DNA of 50,433 nucleotides from Pelotomaculum sp. UBA3103 (GCA_002365855.1 DFAP01000088.1:1-50433), one strand, 5' to 3'. Numbered from the stretch's first letter, positions 1 through 9,781 are shown. Notes: generated by a model from the letters alone, not told the origin. A program made the numbers and translations.

Positions 1-24
1 CCGCAGGCGCTCCTTTATGCTTTC

Positions 25-2421
25 TTATTTAATTTCTATACCTTTTAATTCGGTAAGGTTGTTAAGGTCATTGGCCTTGATAAATTTCTTGGACAGAGTA
101 TAGAGGACATCGTCGATATAGAGAATGCGTTCGATATTTTTTTCGCTGTTATACCAGTAGTTGCCGGCCTTGAGGTAGTCATCACCGGAAAGGTGAGTGA
201 TTTTACCCTTCAACACAAAGCCGCTAGTCAGGTCAAAGTTATATACATAGGCGCCCTGGTAAGCAAAGCTGCCATACTCCGGAAAGGATGTGCCGGGCTT
301 TGTGTTGTCTCCCTGCACTGACATGACGGTGACGGGAAACGCCAGCAAGTTTTTATCCTTCGAAAACAGCAGGGCCTTGTGGTTGCGCAGCAGCTCTGAA
401 TCTGTACCCCTGTCGCCAATGTTTTCCCTGAACTTTTCAACTGGGTTTTTTACGTCACTTACGTCAAACAATGCCATCTTCATGCCCTGGTAAAAAGCCA
501 TGCTTTCTCCGCCCATACCCTTGGACCCTATTTCTATTGTATCCTTACCGAAACCGATTACATGGTTCTCATCATAAGGGTGCAGGTAGTCGCTATAACC
601 AGGTATCTTTAACGCACCGAGAATACTGGGATGTGCAGGATCTTTTAAATCAAGCACAAAGAACGGGTCTACATTTTTGAAAGTGACCATGTAGCCCCTG
701 TCTCCAACGAATCTGACAGAGTAAATCCTTTCACCAGGAGCGATGTCTTCAATTTTCCCTACTATCATTAAACTGCTGTTCAGTATATAAACATTGTTTT
801 TTGACGTGTAATCTCCGGAGCGCCAGGAATCTCCCCGGGTCGTGGCAACGCGGAAATTATTATTGTGTTCGTCCATGGAAAACTGGTTCAGTAGTGTTCC
901 GGGCACCTCGCCGCTGGCAGTGTTAGTTATGCGCCCATCACTCAAAGCAAATTTATATAATTTTGTATTGCTTGTATCATATGAAGGAAAGATTCTTTTA
1001 AGCAATCCTGTGTCGATTTCTACAAGCGGTATGGCATAACTGTAACTGGTTAAGGCCACATATAAATTGTTGGTTGAAGCGTATATATTTTGACCTGCTC
1101 CCAGGTAGCTCGAAACACTGGCCTTCTCATCCGGACGTCCCAGGTTAAACCCGGCGGTGATCAGGTAGTTGGGTTCAACGAAACCAGGGAAGCATTTGAT
1201 TTCCGGGTAATCAATCGAAATAAATTCATCATTTACCGCAGTATCACGGTACATTGGTTTGGGATCCATTATTTCGCCCTTAGGGTAAAAATAAATGTGC
1301 TTGTTAGCCAGGAGATAAAGCGACTGTCCTATTTTTCGGGAAGATACATAGCTGCCGGTAAGTTCAACCTCCCGCTCCTGTTTGATGTTTGTTTTGTCCT
1401 CGATGTTGTAAACAATGGCCTTGACCAGTTCCTGGTAATACGGCGGCATCATTTCCGGCGCCGTATCGCCCCTGTAATCAAGGTCGTATGCATATGTATT
1501 ACTGCTGCCTATTACTACAAGGTGGTTTTCGTCAACGTATATTTCCTGCGGTGAAAAATTTTTTTCAGCGTAGTTCAAGGTGCTGACAACTGCCAGGTCA
1601 CTGGCGGGGAAAGCTTTGGCAATGACGATCCTTTCACGGTTCACCTGATAAATATAAGTCCCGTCGGTCTTCACGATATCAGCTTCATCAACGCCCTCTA
1701 CCTGGACGTTCGTTTTAGAGTAATCAGCTGGACCGGAAGCTCCGGTTCCTAAAGGCACACCGGTTTCGGCCGCTTGTTTCATAGACTCCGGTGCGGCATT
1801 CCTTAATGGCATGGCACTTACTGAGTCTTCCAGGTAGTAAACTTGTCCACTTCTGGCTAAATTGGCTTTTTCCAATAGATCTTTTAAGTTATCGTAAGTT
1901 CCTACGGTGGGCAGCGTTGCTTCACCTGGTACAAGTCCGGGCAAATTCCCGGGAGGCCCGATCAATACAGACTGGCTGGCTTGATCCCAGCCAACTTCGT
2001 AACCAAAGGCTTCTGCAATATATCTGGCAGGCATATAGACCCGGTTATTTCGCATTACAGGTGAAATTTCCATAGACACAGGACGGTCGTTTATGTGCAG
2101 AATCCTATCTCCTAGCGCTGCAACTACTGACGTTTCACCTAAGCTAATCGTTACCGTATTTGCTGAAGCGCTCCACACTACCTGGTCCTCAGGTACGCCC
2201 AGCGCTAGTGCAAGGTAGCGAACAGGGACAAGCGTCCGGCCGTTTTCTATAAAAGGAACAGCGTCCATTGCTTTAATCTGGCCGTCTGTAATATAATTCA
2301 TTTGGCCAGGAACAAAAATAGCGTTGTGACTAGGAGAGGCGTTAGCTCCAGGCATCAGCCGCAGGGTAAGAACAGTGACAAGAGCCAGGGAAAGAGCCAA
2401 CAAGATTTTAGCTTTTTTCAC
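25..2421 (-). CDS. Secreted protein: copper-amine-oxidase-like N-terminal domain plus C-terminal beta-propeller
   Basis: About 798 residues. I start it at a GTG (2421-2419) because a GCGAGG-type ribosome binding site lies just upstream and the product then opens with a textbook signal peptide: KKAK, a hydrophobic stretch (ILLALSLALVTVLTL), and an AxA-like site (GANA). The longer frame to 2463 adds 14 residues with no binding site. Residues ~35-160 contain two copies of the copper-amine-oxidase N-terminal-like fold (VPVRYLALALGV; MPARYIAEAFGYEVGWD), a cell-wall or surface module common in Clostridia. The rest, from VEGVDEADIVKTDGTYIY onward, matches the family of secreted C-terminal beta-propeller proteins distantly related to WD-40 repeats. 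It probably sits on the cell surface; substrate or partner is unknown. It stands alone on its strand, divergent from the GntR-type gene, with a dyad 28 bases before the start. Confidence 0.85.
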   Translation of the reverse strand: MKKAKILLALSLALVTVLTLRLMPGANASPSHNAIFVPGQMNYITDGQIKAMDAVPFIENGRTLVPVRYLALALGVPEDQVVWSASANTVTISLGETSVVAALGDRILHINDRPVSMEISPVMRNNRVYMPARYIAEAFGYEVGWDQASQSVLIGPPGNLPGLVPGEATLPTVGTYDNLKDLLEKANLARSGQVYYLEDSVSAMPLRNAAPESMKQAAETGVPLGTGASGPADYSKTNVQVEGVDEADIVKTDGTYIYQVNRERIVIAKAFPASDLAVVSTLNYAEKNFSPQEIYVDENHLVVIGSSNTYAYDLDYRGDTAPEMMPPYYQELVKAIVYNIEDKTNIKQEREVELTGSYVSSRKIGQSLYLLANKHIYFYPKGEIMDPKPMYRDTAVNDEFISIDYPEIKCFPGFVEPNYLITAGFNLGRPDEKASVSSYLGAGQNIYASTNNLYVALTSYSYAIPLVEIDTGLLKRIFPSYDTSNTKLYKFALSDGRITNTASGEVPGTLLNQFSMDEHNNNFRVATTRGDSWRSGDYTSKNNVYILNSSLMIVGKIEDIAPGERIYSVRFVGDRGYMVTFKNVDPFFVLDLKDPAHPSILGALKIPGYSDYLHPYDENHVIGFGKDTIEIGSKGMGGESMAFYQGMKMALFDVSDVKNPVEKFRENIGDRGTDSELLRNHKALLFSKDKNLLAFPVTVMSVQGDNTKPGTSFPEYGSFAYQGAYVYNFDLTSGFVLKGKITHLSGDDYLKAGNYWYNSEKNIERILYIDDVLYTLSKKFIKANDLNNLTELKGIEIK

Positions 2422-2448
2422 AGTACAACCTCGCTTTCGTATATTTAC

Positions 2449-2467
2449 TACTTTGACGTACAAAGTA
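2449..2467. promoter_or_regulatory. Perfect inverted repeat, candidate operator
   Basis: TACTTTG, five bases, CAAAGTA: two perfect 7-base arms. It lies 28 bases upstream of the GTG start of the beta-propeller gene, and read on the minus strand it overlaps a possible -10 (TATACT). Position and symmetry suit a repressor site, but no regulator is known to bind this sequence. The GntR-type protein encoded next door is an obvious candidate; that is inference. Confidence 0.4.
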
Positions 2468-2599
2468 TAGGATATGGTTCATTTTGCCAGGGTTTATTTT
2501 ACTGTATAATATTGTTTAACATTGACAGCCAAAAAGACTGTCTTTTTGACGGAATTAATTATATAATGTAATGAAAATGCAAAAACAACATAGATTAAT

Positions 2600-3052
2600 G
2601 TGCTATTATTGGATACAATCAATAATACAATCAATAATACGGTCAATAATACGGGCGTGACCCTGCATATTGCCCGTTATGTCACCATCGCCATGGATTT
2701 GGCCGAAAGAGTGGCAAACGGCAATTACAAGGAGGAACAAAAGATATCCGGTCGATCAACTCTGGCGGGTATCTACAATGTTTCGCCGGAAACCGTCCGG
2801 CGGGCTCTGTCATTATTACAGGAGGCGGGTGTAGTCAGAGTAGTTCCCGGGACAGGCGTATACGTAAATTCAGTGGAAGCCGCACGTGACTACCTGGCCG
2901 AGTCCAGTCAGTATAAAGTGATCCTGGATATGCAGGAGAGGTTATCAGGTCTCGTTCGGGAGAGGAACAGGCTGAACGCTGATATAGAGCACCTGACCTC
3001 CGAATTGCTGGATTATGTCTTAAGTGTTCTTTCCGCAAGACATAAGATATAA
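2600..3052 (+). CDS. GntR-type small transcriptional regulator with C-terminal coiled coil
   Basis: 150 residues from a GTG. Residues ~25-92 form a GntR-type winged helix: a recognition-helix region (IYNVSPETVRRALSLLQEAG) and the typical wing (VVRVVPGTGVYV). The remaining ~55 residues (ILDMQERLSGLVRERNRL...) are a heptad-like coiled coil instead of a FadR or UTRA ligand-binding domain, so dimerisation is clear but an effector site is not. The start is uncertain: neither GTG 2600 nor the in-frame GTG at 2657 has a good binding site, and the bases between them are three 12-bp tandem repeats that may be operator DNA rather than coding. It ends ~70 bases before the riboflavin promoter; nothing shows that it regulates that operon. 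Confidence 0.75.
   Translation: MLLLDTINNTINNTVNNTGVTLHIARYVTIAMDLAERVANGNYKEEQKISGRSTLAGIYNVSPETVRRALSLLQEAGVVRVVPGTGVYVNSVEAARDYLAESSQYKVILDMQERLSGLVRERNRLNADIEHLTSELLDYVLSVLSARHKI
2617..2652. repeat. Three tandem 12-bp repeats at the start of the GntR-type gene
   Basis: AATCAATAATAC occurs twice in direct succession, followed by GGTCAATAATAC. If translated it gives a threonine/asparagine tetrapeptide repeat (T-I-N-N, T-I-N-N, T-V-N-N). If the gene starts at GTG 2657 it would instead be direct-repeat DNA immediately upstream of the coding region. Confidence 0.8.
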
Positions 3053-3121
3053 ACATTTTGTACTACCTGCATCCTGTGACGCAGGCAAAGAAGCAATCAT
3101 AAAAAGCATTACGCGCAGTGG

Positions 3122-3150
3122 TTGACATACTTCAAGACGGGTCATATAAT
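3122..3150 (+). promoter_or_regulatory. Sigma-A promoter of the riboflavin operon
   Basis: TTGACA (3122-3127), a 17-base spacer and TATAAT (3145-3150): perfect consensus in both boxes. Transcription should begin near 3157, about 18 bases before the FMN aptamer. Confidence 0.93.
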
Positions 3151-3174
3151 AACTTTATAACTAAATACGGTTAA

Positions 3175-3298
3175 CCTTCAGGGACGGGTGCAATTCCCTA
3201 CCGGCGGTATGGTCTTAAAAACCGAGCCCGCGAACCCTAAACGGGTTGATCCGGTGCAAAACCGGGGCCGACAGTAAGAGTCTGGATGGGAGAAGGGA
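3175..3298 (+). ncRNA. FMN riboswitch (RFN element)
   Basis: The conserved RFN blocks occur in order: CTTCAGGGACGGGTG, ATTCCCTACCGGCGGT, AGCCCGCGA, GATCCGGTG, GGGGCCGACAGT, and AGTCTGGATGGGAGAAGG. This is the aptamer that binds FMN and shuts off riboflavin biosynthesis genes. It lies between a strong promoter and a terminator hairpin upstream of ribD, so control is most likely by transcription attenuation. The leader between aptamer and terminator (3300-3350) contains a second imperfect hairpin (GCCTT...AAGGC) that could take part in the switch. Confidence 0.97.
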
Positions 3299-3355
3299 TA
3301 TAATGCCTTTTTAATGCATTTTTAAGGCCTTTTGCTTTTTTTCTGGAAAACGAAT

Positions 3356-3385
3356 AGCCCTGAGGTTTAAGCCACAGGGCTTTTC
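3356..3385 (+). terminator. Intrinsic terminator, expression platform of the FMN riboswitch
   Basis: AGCCCTGAGG pairs with CCACAGGGCT (one A-A mismatch) around a TTTAAG loop and is followed by TTTTCTGT. It lies ~55 bases before ribD and after the RFN aptamer, as expected for an FMN-controlled attenuator. Confidence 0.85.
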
Positions 3386-3437
3386 TGTATTTAAAGCAGG
3401 AAGCATGATTATAAAAACAATGGCGGGATAGGTATTA

Positions 3438-4538
3438 ATGGACGATAGATTTATGCAAATGGCTCTGGATCTGGCCTCCATGGCCCGGGGACGCACCAGC
3501 CCTAATCCCATGGTAGGGGCGGTTGTGGTTAAGAGAGGCAACGTCATAGGCCGCGGTTATCACCATCATGCCGGATCTCCCCACGCTGAAGTCCATGCTC
3601 TCAATGAGGCCGGGGCGGATGCCAGGGGTGCGACATTATATGTGACCCTGGAGCCGTGCTGTCACCATGGGCGAACAGGGCCATGTACTGAGCTCATTAT
3701 TAAAGCGGGTATATCAAGGGTAGTGGCTGCCACGGCTGACCCGAATCCCATTGTTGCCGGGAAAGGGCTAAAGATACTGAGAGAAGCCGGGCTGGAAGTA
3801 ACCACGGGTATTATGGAAAAAGACGCCCGGATACTTAATGAGGTATTTAACAAGTATATTACCACCGGGCGCCCCTTCGTGGTCGTCAAGGCTGCTGTAA
3901 GCCTGGACGGGAAGATAGCTACCCGCACCGGAAAGTCTAAATGGATCACCGGCTCCGAGGCCAGGGCCTATGGTCACCAGATGAGGGACTGGTACGACTC
4001 CATAATGGTAGGCATCGGAACAGTTCTAGCCGATAACCCCTCCTTGACCACCCGGCTGCCAGGCGGGGGTGGGAGAGATCCAGTGCGGATTATTTTGGAC
4101 AGCCAGGCCCGCACCCCTTTGAACGCCGGGGTGTTAAACCAGCGGTCCGAGGCTCTCACAATAATTGCAAGCACTGCCCGTGCCCACCCGGCAAGGGTTA
4201 AGGCTCTGAAAAGTGCCGGTATAGAAGTGTTGACGGTAAACGATGGGCCCCGGGTAGACCTGATTAAATTAATGGAACTCCTGGGAGCAAAGGAAATTAC
4301 TTCTGTTCTTGTTGAAGGCGGGGCTGGAGTTCACGGTTCTGCAATAGCGGCAGGGATAGTGGACAAAGCGGCCTGGTTTATAGCCCCGAAGATTATAGGC
4401 GGGCAGGATGCTCCAGGTCCTGTAGGCGGCGAGGGAGCTGGCGATCTAACCGAGGCGGCAGTACTGGAACGGTTGACTGTAAGTCGTCTGGGCTCTGATC
4501 TCCGCATTGAGGGATACTTTACCCGCGGAGGTGGATAA
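3438..4538 (+). CDS. ribD: Bifunctional pyrimidine deaminase/reductase RibD
   Basis: 366 residues, usual for RibD. It catalyses two steps of riboflavin synthesis: deamination of the pyrimidine made from GTP, then NADPH reduction of the ribosyl side chain. Residues 1-145 are the zinc deaminase, with HAE at 49-51 and PCCHHGRTGPC at 73-83. Residues ~146-366 are the reductase (VVVKAAVSLDGKIAT, SKWITG, DSIMVGIGTVLADNPSLT, LVEGGAGVHGS). It is the first gene after the FMN riboswitch, and ribE begins 3 bases after its stop, so it is cotranscribed with the rest of the set. Confidence 0.97.
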   Translation: MDDRFMQMALDLASMARGRTSPNPMVGAVVVKRGNVIGRGYHHHAGSPHAEVHALNEAGADARGATLYVTLEPCCHHGRTGPCTELIIKAGISRVVAATADPNPIVAGKGLKILREAGLEVTTGIMEKDARILNEVFNKYITTGRPFVVVKAAVSLDGKIATRTGKSKWITGSEARAYGHQMRDWYDSIMVGIGTVLADNPSLTTRLPGGGGRDPVRIILDSQARTPLNAGVLNQRSEALTIIASTARAHPARVKALKSAGIEVLTVNDGPRVDLIKLMELLGAKEITSVLVEGGAGVHGSAIAAGIVDKAAWFIAPKIIGGQDAPGPVGGEGAGDLTEAAVLERLTVSRLGSDLRIEGYFTRGGG

Positions 4539-4541
4539 ATA

Positions 4542-5192
4542 GTGTTTACGGGTATTATCGAGGAACTTGGTATGTTGCTGGCCGTCCGCCGGGGGACCAA
4601 TTCAGCCCAGCTTGTCATCAATGCGGAAAAAATACTGGATGGCAGCCGTGTAGGCGACAGTGTAGCGGTTAATGGCGTCTGCCTCACTGCGGCGCAAATC
4701 AACGGCTCTAGTTTTACCGCCGACGTGATGGCGGAAACTCTCGGCAAGACAAACCTTGGCGCCCTGAAGTCTGGTGACAGGGTGAACCTGGAACGGGCGC
4801 TGCGTCTGGGAGACAGGCTTGGTGGCCATATCGTCAGCGGGCATATTGACGGAGTAGGGGTGATCATCAGGCAGGAAAAGCATGACATTGCCATAATCAT
4901 TGACATCAAGGCGCCCGTTGAGGTAATGCGTTATATCATTAAAAAAGGATCAGTAGCCATTGACGGGACCAGCCTTACCGTTGTCAATTTTGGCGCGGAC
5001 TATTTCAGGGTGTCGCTGATTCCCCATACTGCCCATGCTACCACACTGGGCTTTAAAAAAGCGGGAGATTCGGTGAACCTGGAAGCGGATGTAATGGCAA
5101 AATACATTGAAAGGCTTTTACACCAGCGCGGCCACACCGGGCAGGAGCCGGGGGTCAGTATGAGTTTGCTGGCTGAACACGGATTCATTTAA
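4542..5192 (+). CDS. ribE: Riboflavin synthase, alpha subunit
   Basis: 216 residues from a GTG preceded by GGAGGTGG inside the ribD 3' end. It dismutates two 6,7-dimethyl-8-ribityllumazines into riboflavin. Two lumazine-binding repeats are visible: the first opens with the family start MFTGIIEELG and has GDSVAVNGVCLT; the second has GGHIVSGHIDGVG and GSVAIDGTSLTVV. It works with the lumazine synthase encoded two genes downstream. Some Bacillus nomenclature uses ribB or ribE for this gene. Confidence 0.97.
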   Translation: MFTGIIEELGMLLAVRRGTNSAQLVINAEKILDGSRVGDSVAVNGVCLTAAQINGSSFTADVMAETLGKTNLGALKSGDRVNLERALRLGDRLGGHIVSGHIDGVGVIIRQEKHDIAIIIDIKAPVEVMRYIIKKGSVAIDGTSLTVVNFGADYFRVSLIPHTAHATTLGFKKAGDSVNLEADVMAKYIERLLHQRGHTGQEPGVSMSLLAEHGFI

Positions 5193-5242
5193 CTCATTTA
5201 ACATAAAGATTAACGAAAGCCCGATCACAAGGAGGCAGGACA

Positions 5243-6454
5243 GTGAAATTTAACACCATTGAGGAAGCGATTGAAGATATCAGACAGGGCAAAATAATTG
5301 TTGCTGTCGATGATGAAGATCGTGAAAATGAAGGCGACTTAATTATGGCAGCCGAAAAGGTTACCCCTGAAGCAATCAACTTTATGGCTTCTCATGGCCG
5401 AGGTTTAATTTGCCTGCCCATCTTGGGGAAGCGTCTTGATGAACTGGACTTGCCGGCTATGGTAAGCCACAATACCGATCCTCATGCCACAGCTTTTACT
5501 GTATCTGTTGACGCCAAAGAGTGTACGACCGGGATCTCCGCCCACGAGAGGGCCATGACTGTTAAAGCTGTTTTAGATCCCAATACTAAACCAGCTGACC
5601 TGCGTAGGCCGGGGCATGTATTTCCCCTGCGGGCAAAGGATGGTGGGGTTTTGCGGCGGGCAGGGCATACCGAGGCAACTGTGGATTTGACCATTATGGC
5701 GGGCTTGTACCCCGCAGGTGTAATCTGCGAGATCATGAAGGAAGACGGTACTATGGCCAGGGTGCCTGAATTGATGGAATTTGTTAAGATGCACAACCTG
5801 AAGATCATTACAATAGCTAGCCTGATCCAGTACAGGAGACGCACTGAGCGCTTAGTTAAACGGGTAGATATGGCAAAACTTCCGACAAGGTACGGTGAGT
5901 TTACCGCTGTAGCCTATGAAAGCATTCTGGACGGTAAGGGACATATTGCGCTGGTCATGGGCGACCTGGAAGAAGCAAAGGAACCCCTGGTGAGGGTGCA
6001 CTCGGAGTGTTTAACGGGAGATGTGTTTGGATCGGTTCGCTGCGATTGCGGCGACCAGTTGGCCCGTGCTATGGAGATGATTGCTGAGGAAGGGTCAGGT
6101 GTGCTGCTTTATATGCGCCAGGAGGGAAGGGGAATCGGGCTACTAAATAAAATCCGCGCCTATCACCTTCAGGATCAGGGCAAAGATACTGTAGAGGCAA
6201 ACCTGCTGCTAGGATTTCCGGCAGACTTAAGAGATTACGGTCTTGGAGCACAGATACTATCCGACCTGGGACTTAAGAGAATTCGCCTGATAACCAACAA
6301 TCCCCGTAAAATTGCAGGTTTGGAGGGACACGGCCTGGATGTTGTAGAGCGTGTGCCGATTATTATCCATCCTGGTAAATGCAATCGTTTTTACTTGTCC
6401 ACCAAGCAGAAAAAGCTCGGGCACCTGCTTAATATCAGCGGTGGTGAGCGTTAA
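5243..6454 (+). CDS. ribBA: Bifunctional DHBP synthase / GTP cyclohydrolase II RibBA
   Basis: 403 residues from a GTG with AAGGAGG upstream. The N-terminal half (~1-205) makes 3,4-dihydroxy-2-butanone 4-phosphate; the acidic metal site [11 protein letters not shown] lies at residues 23-33 and HTEATVDL is present. The C-terminal half (~206-403) opens the GTP ring; it has the zinc cysteines in [17 protein letters not shown], the catalytic [10 protein letters not shown] and the late NNPRKIAGL. It therefore provides both entry branches of riboflavin synthesis. Confidence 0.97.
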   Translation: MKFNTIEEAIEDIRQGKIIVAVDDEDRENEGDLIMAAEKVTPEAINFMASHGRGLICLPILGKRLDELDLPAMVSHNTDPHATAFTVSVDAKECTTGISAHERAMTVKAVLDPNTKPADLRRPGHVFPLRAKDGGVLRRAGHTEATVDLTIMAGLYPAGVICEIMKEDGTMARVPELMEFVKMHNLKIITIASLIQYRRRTERLVKRVDMAKLPTRYGEFTAVAYESILDGKGHIALVMGDLEEAKEPLVRVHSECLTGDVFGSVRCDCGDQLARAMEMIAEEGSGVLLYMRQEGRGIGLLNKIRAYHLQDQGKDTVEANLLLGFPADLRDYGLGAQILSDLGLKRIRLITNNPRKIAGLEGHGLDVVERVPIIIHPGKCNRFYLSTKQKKLGHLLNISGGER

Positions 6455-6504
6455 AATATTTTCAATAACAGAAAAAGCTATAACTGAAGGGGGAAGATCG
6501 GGTT

Positions 6505-6972
6505 ATGAAATTTTACGAAGGAAACCTTTTGGGACAGGGCCTAAAATTTGGATTGATTGCAGGCCGTTTTAACGAATTTATCACCAATAAGCTGCTGAGC
6601 GGAGCATTGGATTCATTGAGCCGTCACGGAGTTTTAGAGCAGGACATCGAGGTGGCCTGGGTGCCCGGAGCGTTTGAAATACCGCTGGTAGCGAGCAGGA
6701 TGGCCTCCACGATGAAATATGACGCGGTCATTTGTCTCGGAGCAGTGATTCGCGGCGCGACACCCCACTTTGACTACGTGGCCAGTGAAGTCACCAAGGG
6801 TGTGGCAAAGGTTGGACTGGACAGTGGAGTGCCTACCATTTTCGGAGTAATTACTTCTGACACCATTGAGCAGGCTATCGAAAGGGCCGGCACTAAGGCT
6901 GGTAATAAAGGGTGGGATGCTGCGGTAACTGCCATTGAAATGGCCAACTTGATCAAAAATATGACCGGGTAA
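6505..6972 (+). CDS. ribH: 6,7-dimethyl-8-ribityllumazine synthase
   Basis: 155 residues, normal length. It condenses the RibD product (after dephosphorylation) with the RibBA butanone phosphate. Conserved elements are [10 protein letters not shown] near the N terminus, [27 protein letters not shown], and the late [26 protein letters not shown] binding site precedes the ATG. It closes the operon and is followed 37 bases later by a terminator shared with rpmB. Confidence 0.97.
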   Translation: MKFYEGNLLGQGLKFGLIAGRFNEFITNKLLSGALDSLSRHGVLEQDIEVAWVPGAFEIPLVASRMASTMKYDAVICLGAVIRGATPHFDYVASEVTKGVAKVGLDSGVPTIFGVITSDTIEQAIERAGTKAGNKGWDAAVTAIEMANLIKNMTG

Positions 6973-7008
6973 TTTCTCTGCGTCAAATATAAATGCATTG
7001 GATAAAAC

Positions 7009-7036
7009 AAAAAAAACGGCTGAAGCCGCTTTTTTT
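7009..7036. terminator. Bidirectional terminator between ribH and rpmB
   Basis: An A-run, CGGC, TGAA loop, GCCG, then a C and seven T. Read on either strand the stem is followed by a T-run, so it can end both the riboflavin operon and the convergent rpmB transcript. Confidence 0.85.
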
Positions 7037-7052
7037 CGGGAGAATATATAAA

Positions 7053-7244
7053 TTATATTGCGCGCTGGACCTTCCCGCTTCTGATACAACGGGTACACAC
7101 CAGCACCTTTTTCGGAGTTCCGTCAACTATGGCCCTGACGCGCTGCAGGTTAGGAGCCCAGGTTCTTTTGGTCCGAATATGTGAGTGACTTAGCTTCATC
7201 CCGACGGCGATGCCTTTGCCGCATACGGAGCACTGTCTAGACAT
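7053..7244 (-). CDS. rpmB: 50S ribosomal protein L28
   Basis: 63 residues. The start follows a strong AAAGGAGGTG site. The protein begins MSRQCSVCGKG and contains SHSHIRTKRTWAPNLQ, both typical of L28. It is the zinc-binding form: CSVC near the N terminus pairs with CTRC near the C terminus. It is a single gene transcribed against the riboflavin operon and divergent from recG. Confidence 0.97.
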   Translation of the reverse strand: MSRQCSVCGKGIAVGMKLSHSHIRTKRTWAPNLQRVRAIVDGTPKKVLVCTRCIRSGKVQRAI

Positions 7245-7396
7245 GGATACACCTCCTTTGAAACCACTTCTTCATTCTACCAAAAAAGTATTTAGGCCGC
7301 AAGGGCTGTTCTACAGGATATATCCTTTTAATAGATGCTGCTTTAAATTATATTTACAAATAATTTTTAAACGCTAAAGATTCAAAGGGGTCGAAC

Positions 7397-9469
7397 ATGC
7401 CGCACGGTTTTTTTGAAAGGCCCATTGACAACATTAAAACAATCGGTTCAAAGCGTGCCGCAGACATGCATAAACTCGGAATTATGACTGCCAGGGATCT
7501 GCTGTATCATTTTCCCAGACGATATGAGGACCGCACGCGGCTCCAACCGGCAGGCGCCTGTGCTGGCGGGGAGACAGCCACGCTGCGGGGAACCGTCCTG
7601 GCCGCACAGGACTTAAAGCCCAGGCGCGGCTTAACCATAACGAAACTCGCCCTGCACGATGGTATCGGCATCTTTTACGCTGTGTGGTTCAACCAGCCGT
7701 TTATTAAAAGAAACCTTCCGCCGGGTACGAATCTTTATCTTACCGGTAAGGTTGACAAGAGCTTTGGGTCTGTTCAGGTGACAGTGGAAGACTATGAGGT
7801 TGATGAAGGGGGAGACAGCCTTAGCGCCGGCCGGCTGGTTCCAGTTTACTCTTTGACCGGCCGCTTAAACCAACGCCTGATGAGGACTGTTGTCAAATCT
7901 GCCCTGGAGGGCCTGGAACCCCAAACCGGTGAATTCCTGCCCCTGAATATACTCAAGAAACTAAAACTGCCGCAGTTAACGGAAGCACTGGCCGGGGTAC
8001 ACTATCCCGAACATGAAGCGGAGGCTTCGGCTGCCAGAAAACGTTTTATTTTTGAGGAGCTGTTTCTTTTTCAAGCAGCCCTGGCGCTGCGCCGGAGGCG
8101 CAATCTAAATAAAATCAAAAGGCATAGATATCTGACTGAGGGTGGACTGTTGCTTCCTTTTAAGGATAAACTGCCCTACCGGCTCACTGACGGGCAGGAA
8201 AAAGTCTGGAGGGAAATCTCCTGTGATCTGAAGTCACCTTCACCAATGCACCGGCTCTTACAGGGAGACGTGGGCGCCGGGAAAACTGTAATATCAACCA
8301 TGGCCCTGATCAGGGCGGTAGAAAGCGGGCTGCAGGGTGCTCTGATGGCTCCTACTGAAATATTGGCAGAACAGCATTACCTGGTAATGAAGAAATCTCT
8401 AGCACCAATCGGGGTGGATGTCGAACTGCTGACCAGTGGTACGCGTAAAAAAGAAAAAGAGTCAATTTTGAAAAGGATTCAGAATGGTGAGCTAAGTCTG
8501 CTGATTGGTACCCACAGCCTCATTCAAGAGGAAGTCTGTTTCAAAGAGCTGGGATTGGTTGTGGTCGACGAGCAGCACAGGTTTGGTGTGCGTCAGAGGG
8601 CAACTCTTGAGAATAAAGGGTACCTTCCGGATACCCTGGTAATGACTGCAACTCCCATACCCCGAACTCTGGCCCTAACTCTTTACGGTGACCTGGATAT
8701 ATCGGTGATAGGTGAACTGCCCCCGGGAAGGAAGGCTGTAAAAACTCATGCTGTTTTACCGGGAGCACTTTTTAAGGCCTACGGACTGATAAAAGAACAG
8801 ATCAAGCAGGGGAGACAGGCCTATATTGTCTGTCCACTGGTGGAAGAGTCCGAAAAAATTGATCTTCAGGCAGCTGCTGAAATCGCGGCAAGACTTGCCT
8901 CAGAGGAGTTCAGCAGCTTCCAGGTTGGACTTTTGCACGGCCGGATGAAGGCCGACGAGAAGGAAAGAATAATGTCCCTTTTTCGGCGGGAAGAAATAAA
9001 TATTCTTGTCTCCACCACGGTTATTGAAGTCGGAGTAGATATTCCCAACGCCACGGTGATGGTTGTGCTGGACGCTGACCGTTTTGGATTGGCTCAACTC
9101 CACCAGCTGCGGGGCCGGGTGGGGCGAAGCAGCCACCAGTCTTATTGTATTCTTGTTGCGGACCCAAAAACCGATGAGGGCCGTGCCCGCTTGAAAGCTA
9201 TGACAAGGACTGCGGATGGCTTTGCCTTGGCTGAGGAAGACCTTCGCCTGCGTGGTTCGGGTGAATTATATGGCACGCGGCAGTCCGGCCTTCCTGATTT
9301 CAAAATAGCTGATCTGTTAAGGGACTGGAAGATGCTTGAAGCAGCAAGGGAAGAAGCCCTGGCCTGGTCTGGGCGGTATCCCGATTATCACGATAATGAA
9401 AGCCGGGTGCTTTTGAAAGAAATTAGGAGAAGGTTCTACAGTTCAGGTGATTTTTTTGGGGTAGGGTGA
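7397..9469 (+). CDS. recG: ATP-dependent DNA helicase RecG
   Basis: 690 residues, the family length. RecG remodels stalled replication forks and Holliday junctions. An N-terminal wedge/OB region (~1-240) precedes the helicase core: Walker A GDVGAGKT near residue 290, the DEQH box in [14 protein letters not shown] near 390, [13 protein letters not shown] (motif III), [13 protein letters not shown], and [15 protein letters not shown] (motif VI). The C-terminal RecG signature is present ([19 protein letters not shown]). It is monocistronic with a terminator ~75 bases after the stop. Confidence 0.97.
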   Translation: MPHGFFERPIDNIKTIGSKRAADMHKLGIMTARDLLYHFPRRYEDRTRLQPAGACAGGETATLRGTVLAAQDLKPRRGLTITKLALHDGIGIFYAVWFNQPFIKRNLPPGTNLYLTGKVDKSFGSVQVTVEDYEVDEGGDSLSAGRLVPVYSLTGRLNQRLMRTVVKSALEGLEPQTGEFLPLNILKKLKLPQLTEALAGVHYPEHEAEASAARKRFIFEELFLFQAALALRRRRNLNKIKRHRYLTEGGLLLPFKDKLPYRLTDGQEKVWREISCDLKSPSPMHRLLQGDVGAGKTVISTMALIRAVESGLQGALMAPTEILAEQHYLVMKKSLAPIGVDVELLTSGTRKKEKESILKRIQNGELSLLIGTHSLIQEEVCFKELGLVVVDEQHRFGVRQRATLENKGYLPDTLVMTATPIPRTLALTLYGDLDISVIGELPPGRKAVKTHAVLPGALFKAYGLIKEQIKQGRQAYIVCPLVEESEKIDLQAAAEIAARLASEEFSSFQVGLLHGRMKADEKERIMSLFRREEINILVSTTVIEVGVDIPNATVMVVLDADRFGLAQLHQLRGRVGRSSHQSYCILVADPKTDEGRARLKAMTRTADGFALAEEDLRLRGSGELYGTRQSGLPDFKIADLLRDWKMLEAAREEALAWSGRYPDYHDNESRVLLKEIRRRFYSSGDFFGVG

Positions 9470-9544
9470 CAAGGCTTATAAAAATAGAAAAACGATGGTA
9501 TAAAGCTAAATTTATTAAAGATTTTCATACTTAATATGATATTT

Positions 9545-9577
9545 AATGCTTTTTGATTCACAAGAAGCATTTTTTTG
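9545..9577 (+). terminator. Intrinsic terminator after recG
   Basis: AATGCTT then TTTG pair with CAAG then AAGCATT (one T-G wobble) around an ATTCA loop, followed by a TTTTTTG tract. It lies in the AT-rich 300-base spacer between recG and the SASP gene; the rest of that spacer to ~9720 shows nothing else recognisable. Confidence 0.8.
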
Positions 9578-9721
9578 TTTTTATTAAACTTAATGTGGGT
9601 ATATAAACAGTAATTTATAAGTATATTAGATTGTTTTTGAAAAAAACTATTTACATATAAAAAACGAAGGATTTCAACTAATTTCCATAGTTTATGATAG
9701 TTAATGAGGGAATATGTTCTA

Positions 9722-9751
9722 GCATAAAGACTTACGTGCGGGCTAATACTA
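9722..9751 (+). promoter_or_regulatory. Sigma-G/sigma-F type forespore promoter of the SASP gene
   Basis: GCATA (9722-9726), an 18-base spacer and AATACTA (9745-9751). This fits the sigma-G pattern GHATR-N18-CATnnTA except for the first base of the -10 box. The predicted start is about ten bases before the AAGGAGGTG binding site, and SASP genes are classic sigma-G targets. Confidence 0.7.
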
Positions 9752-9781
9752 CATTTAGAAATAATCAAGGAGGTGAAATCG

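Noticed and set aside
1090..1554. Open frame antisense to the propeller gene (154 codons)
   Set aside because: Shadow of a well-supported gene; no binding site and no recognisable motif.
9773..9781. GTG 9773 as SASP start
   Set aside because: It is part of the AAGGAGGTG binding site; the TTG at 9782 is correctly spaced.
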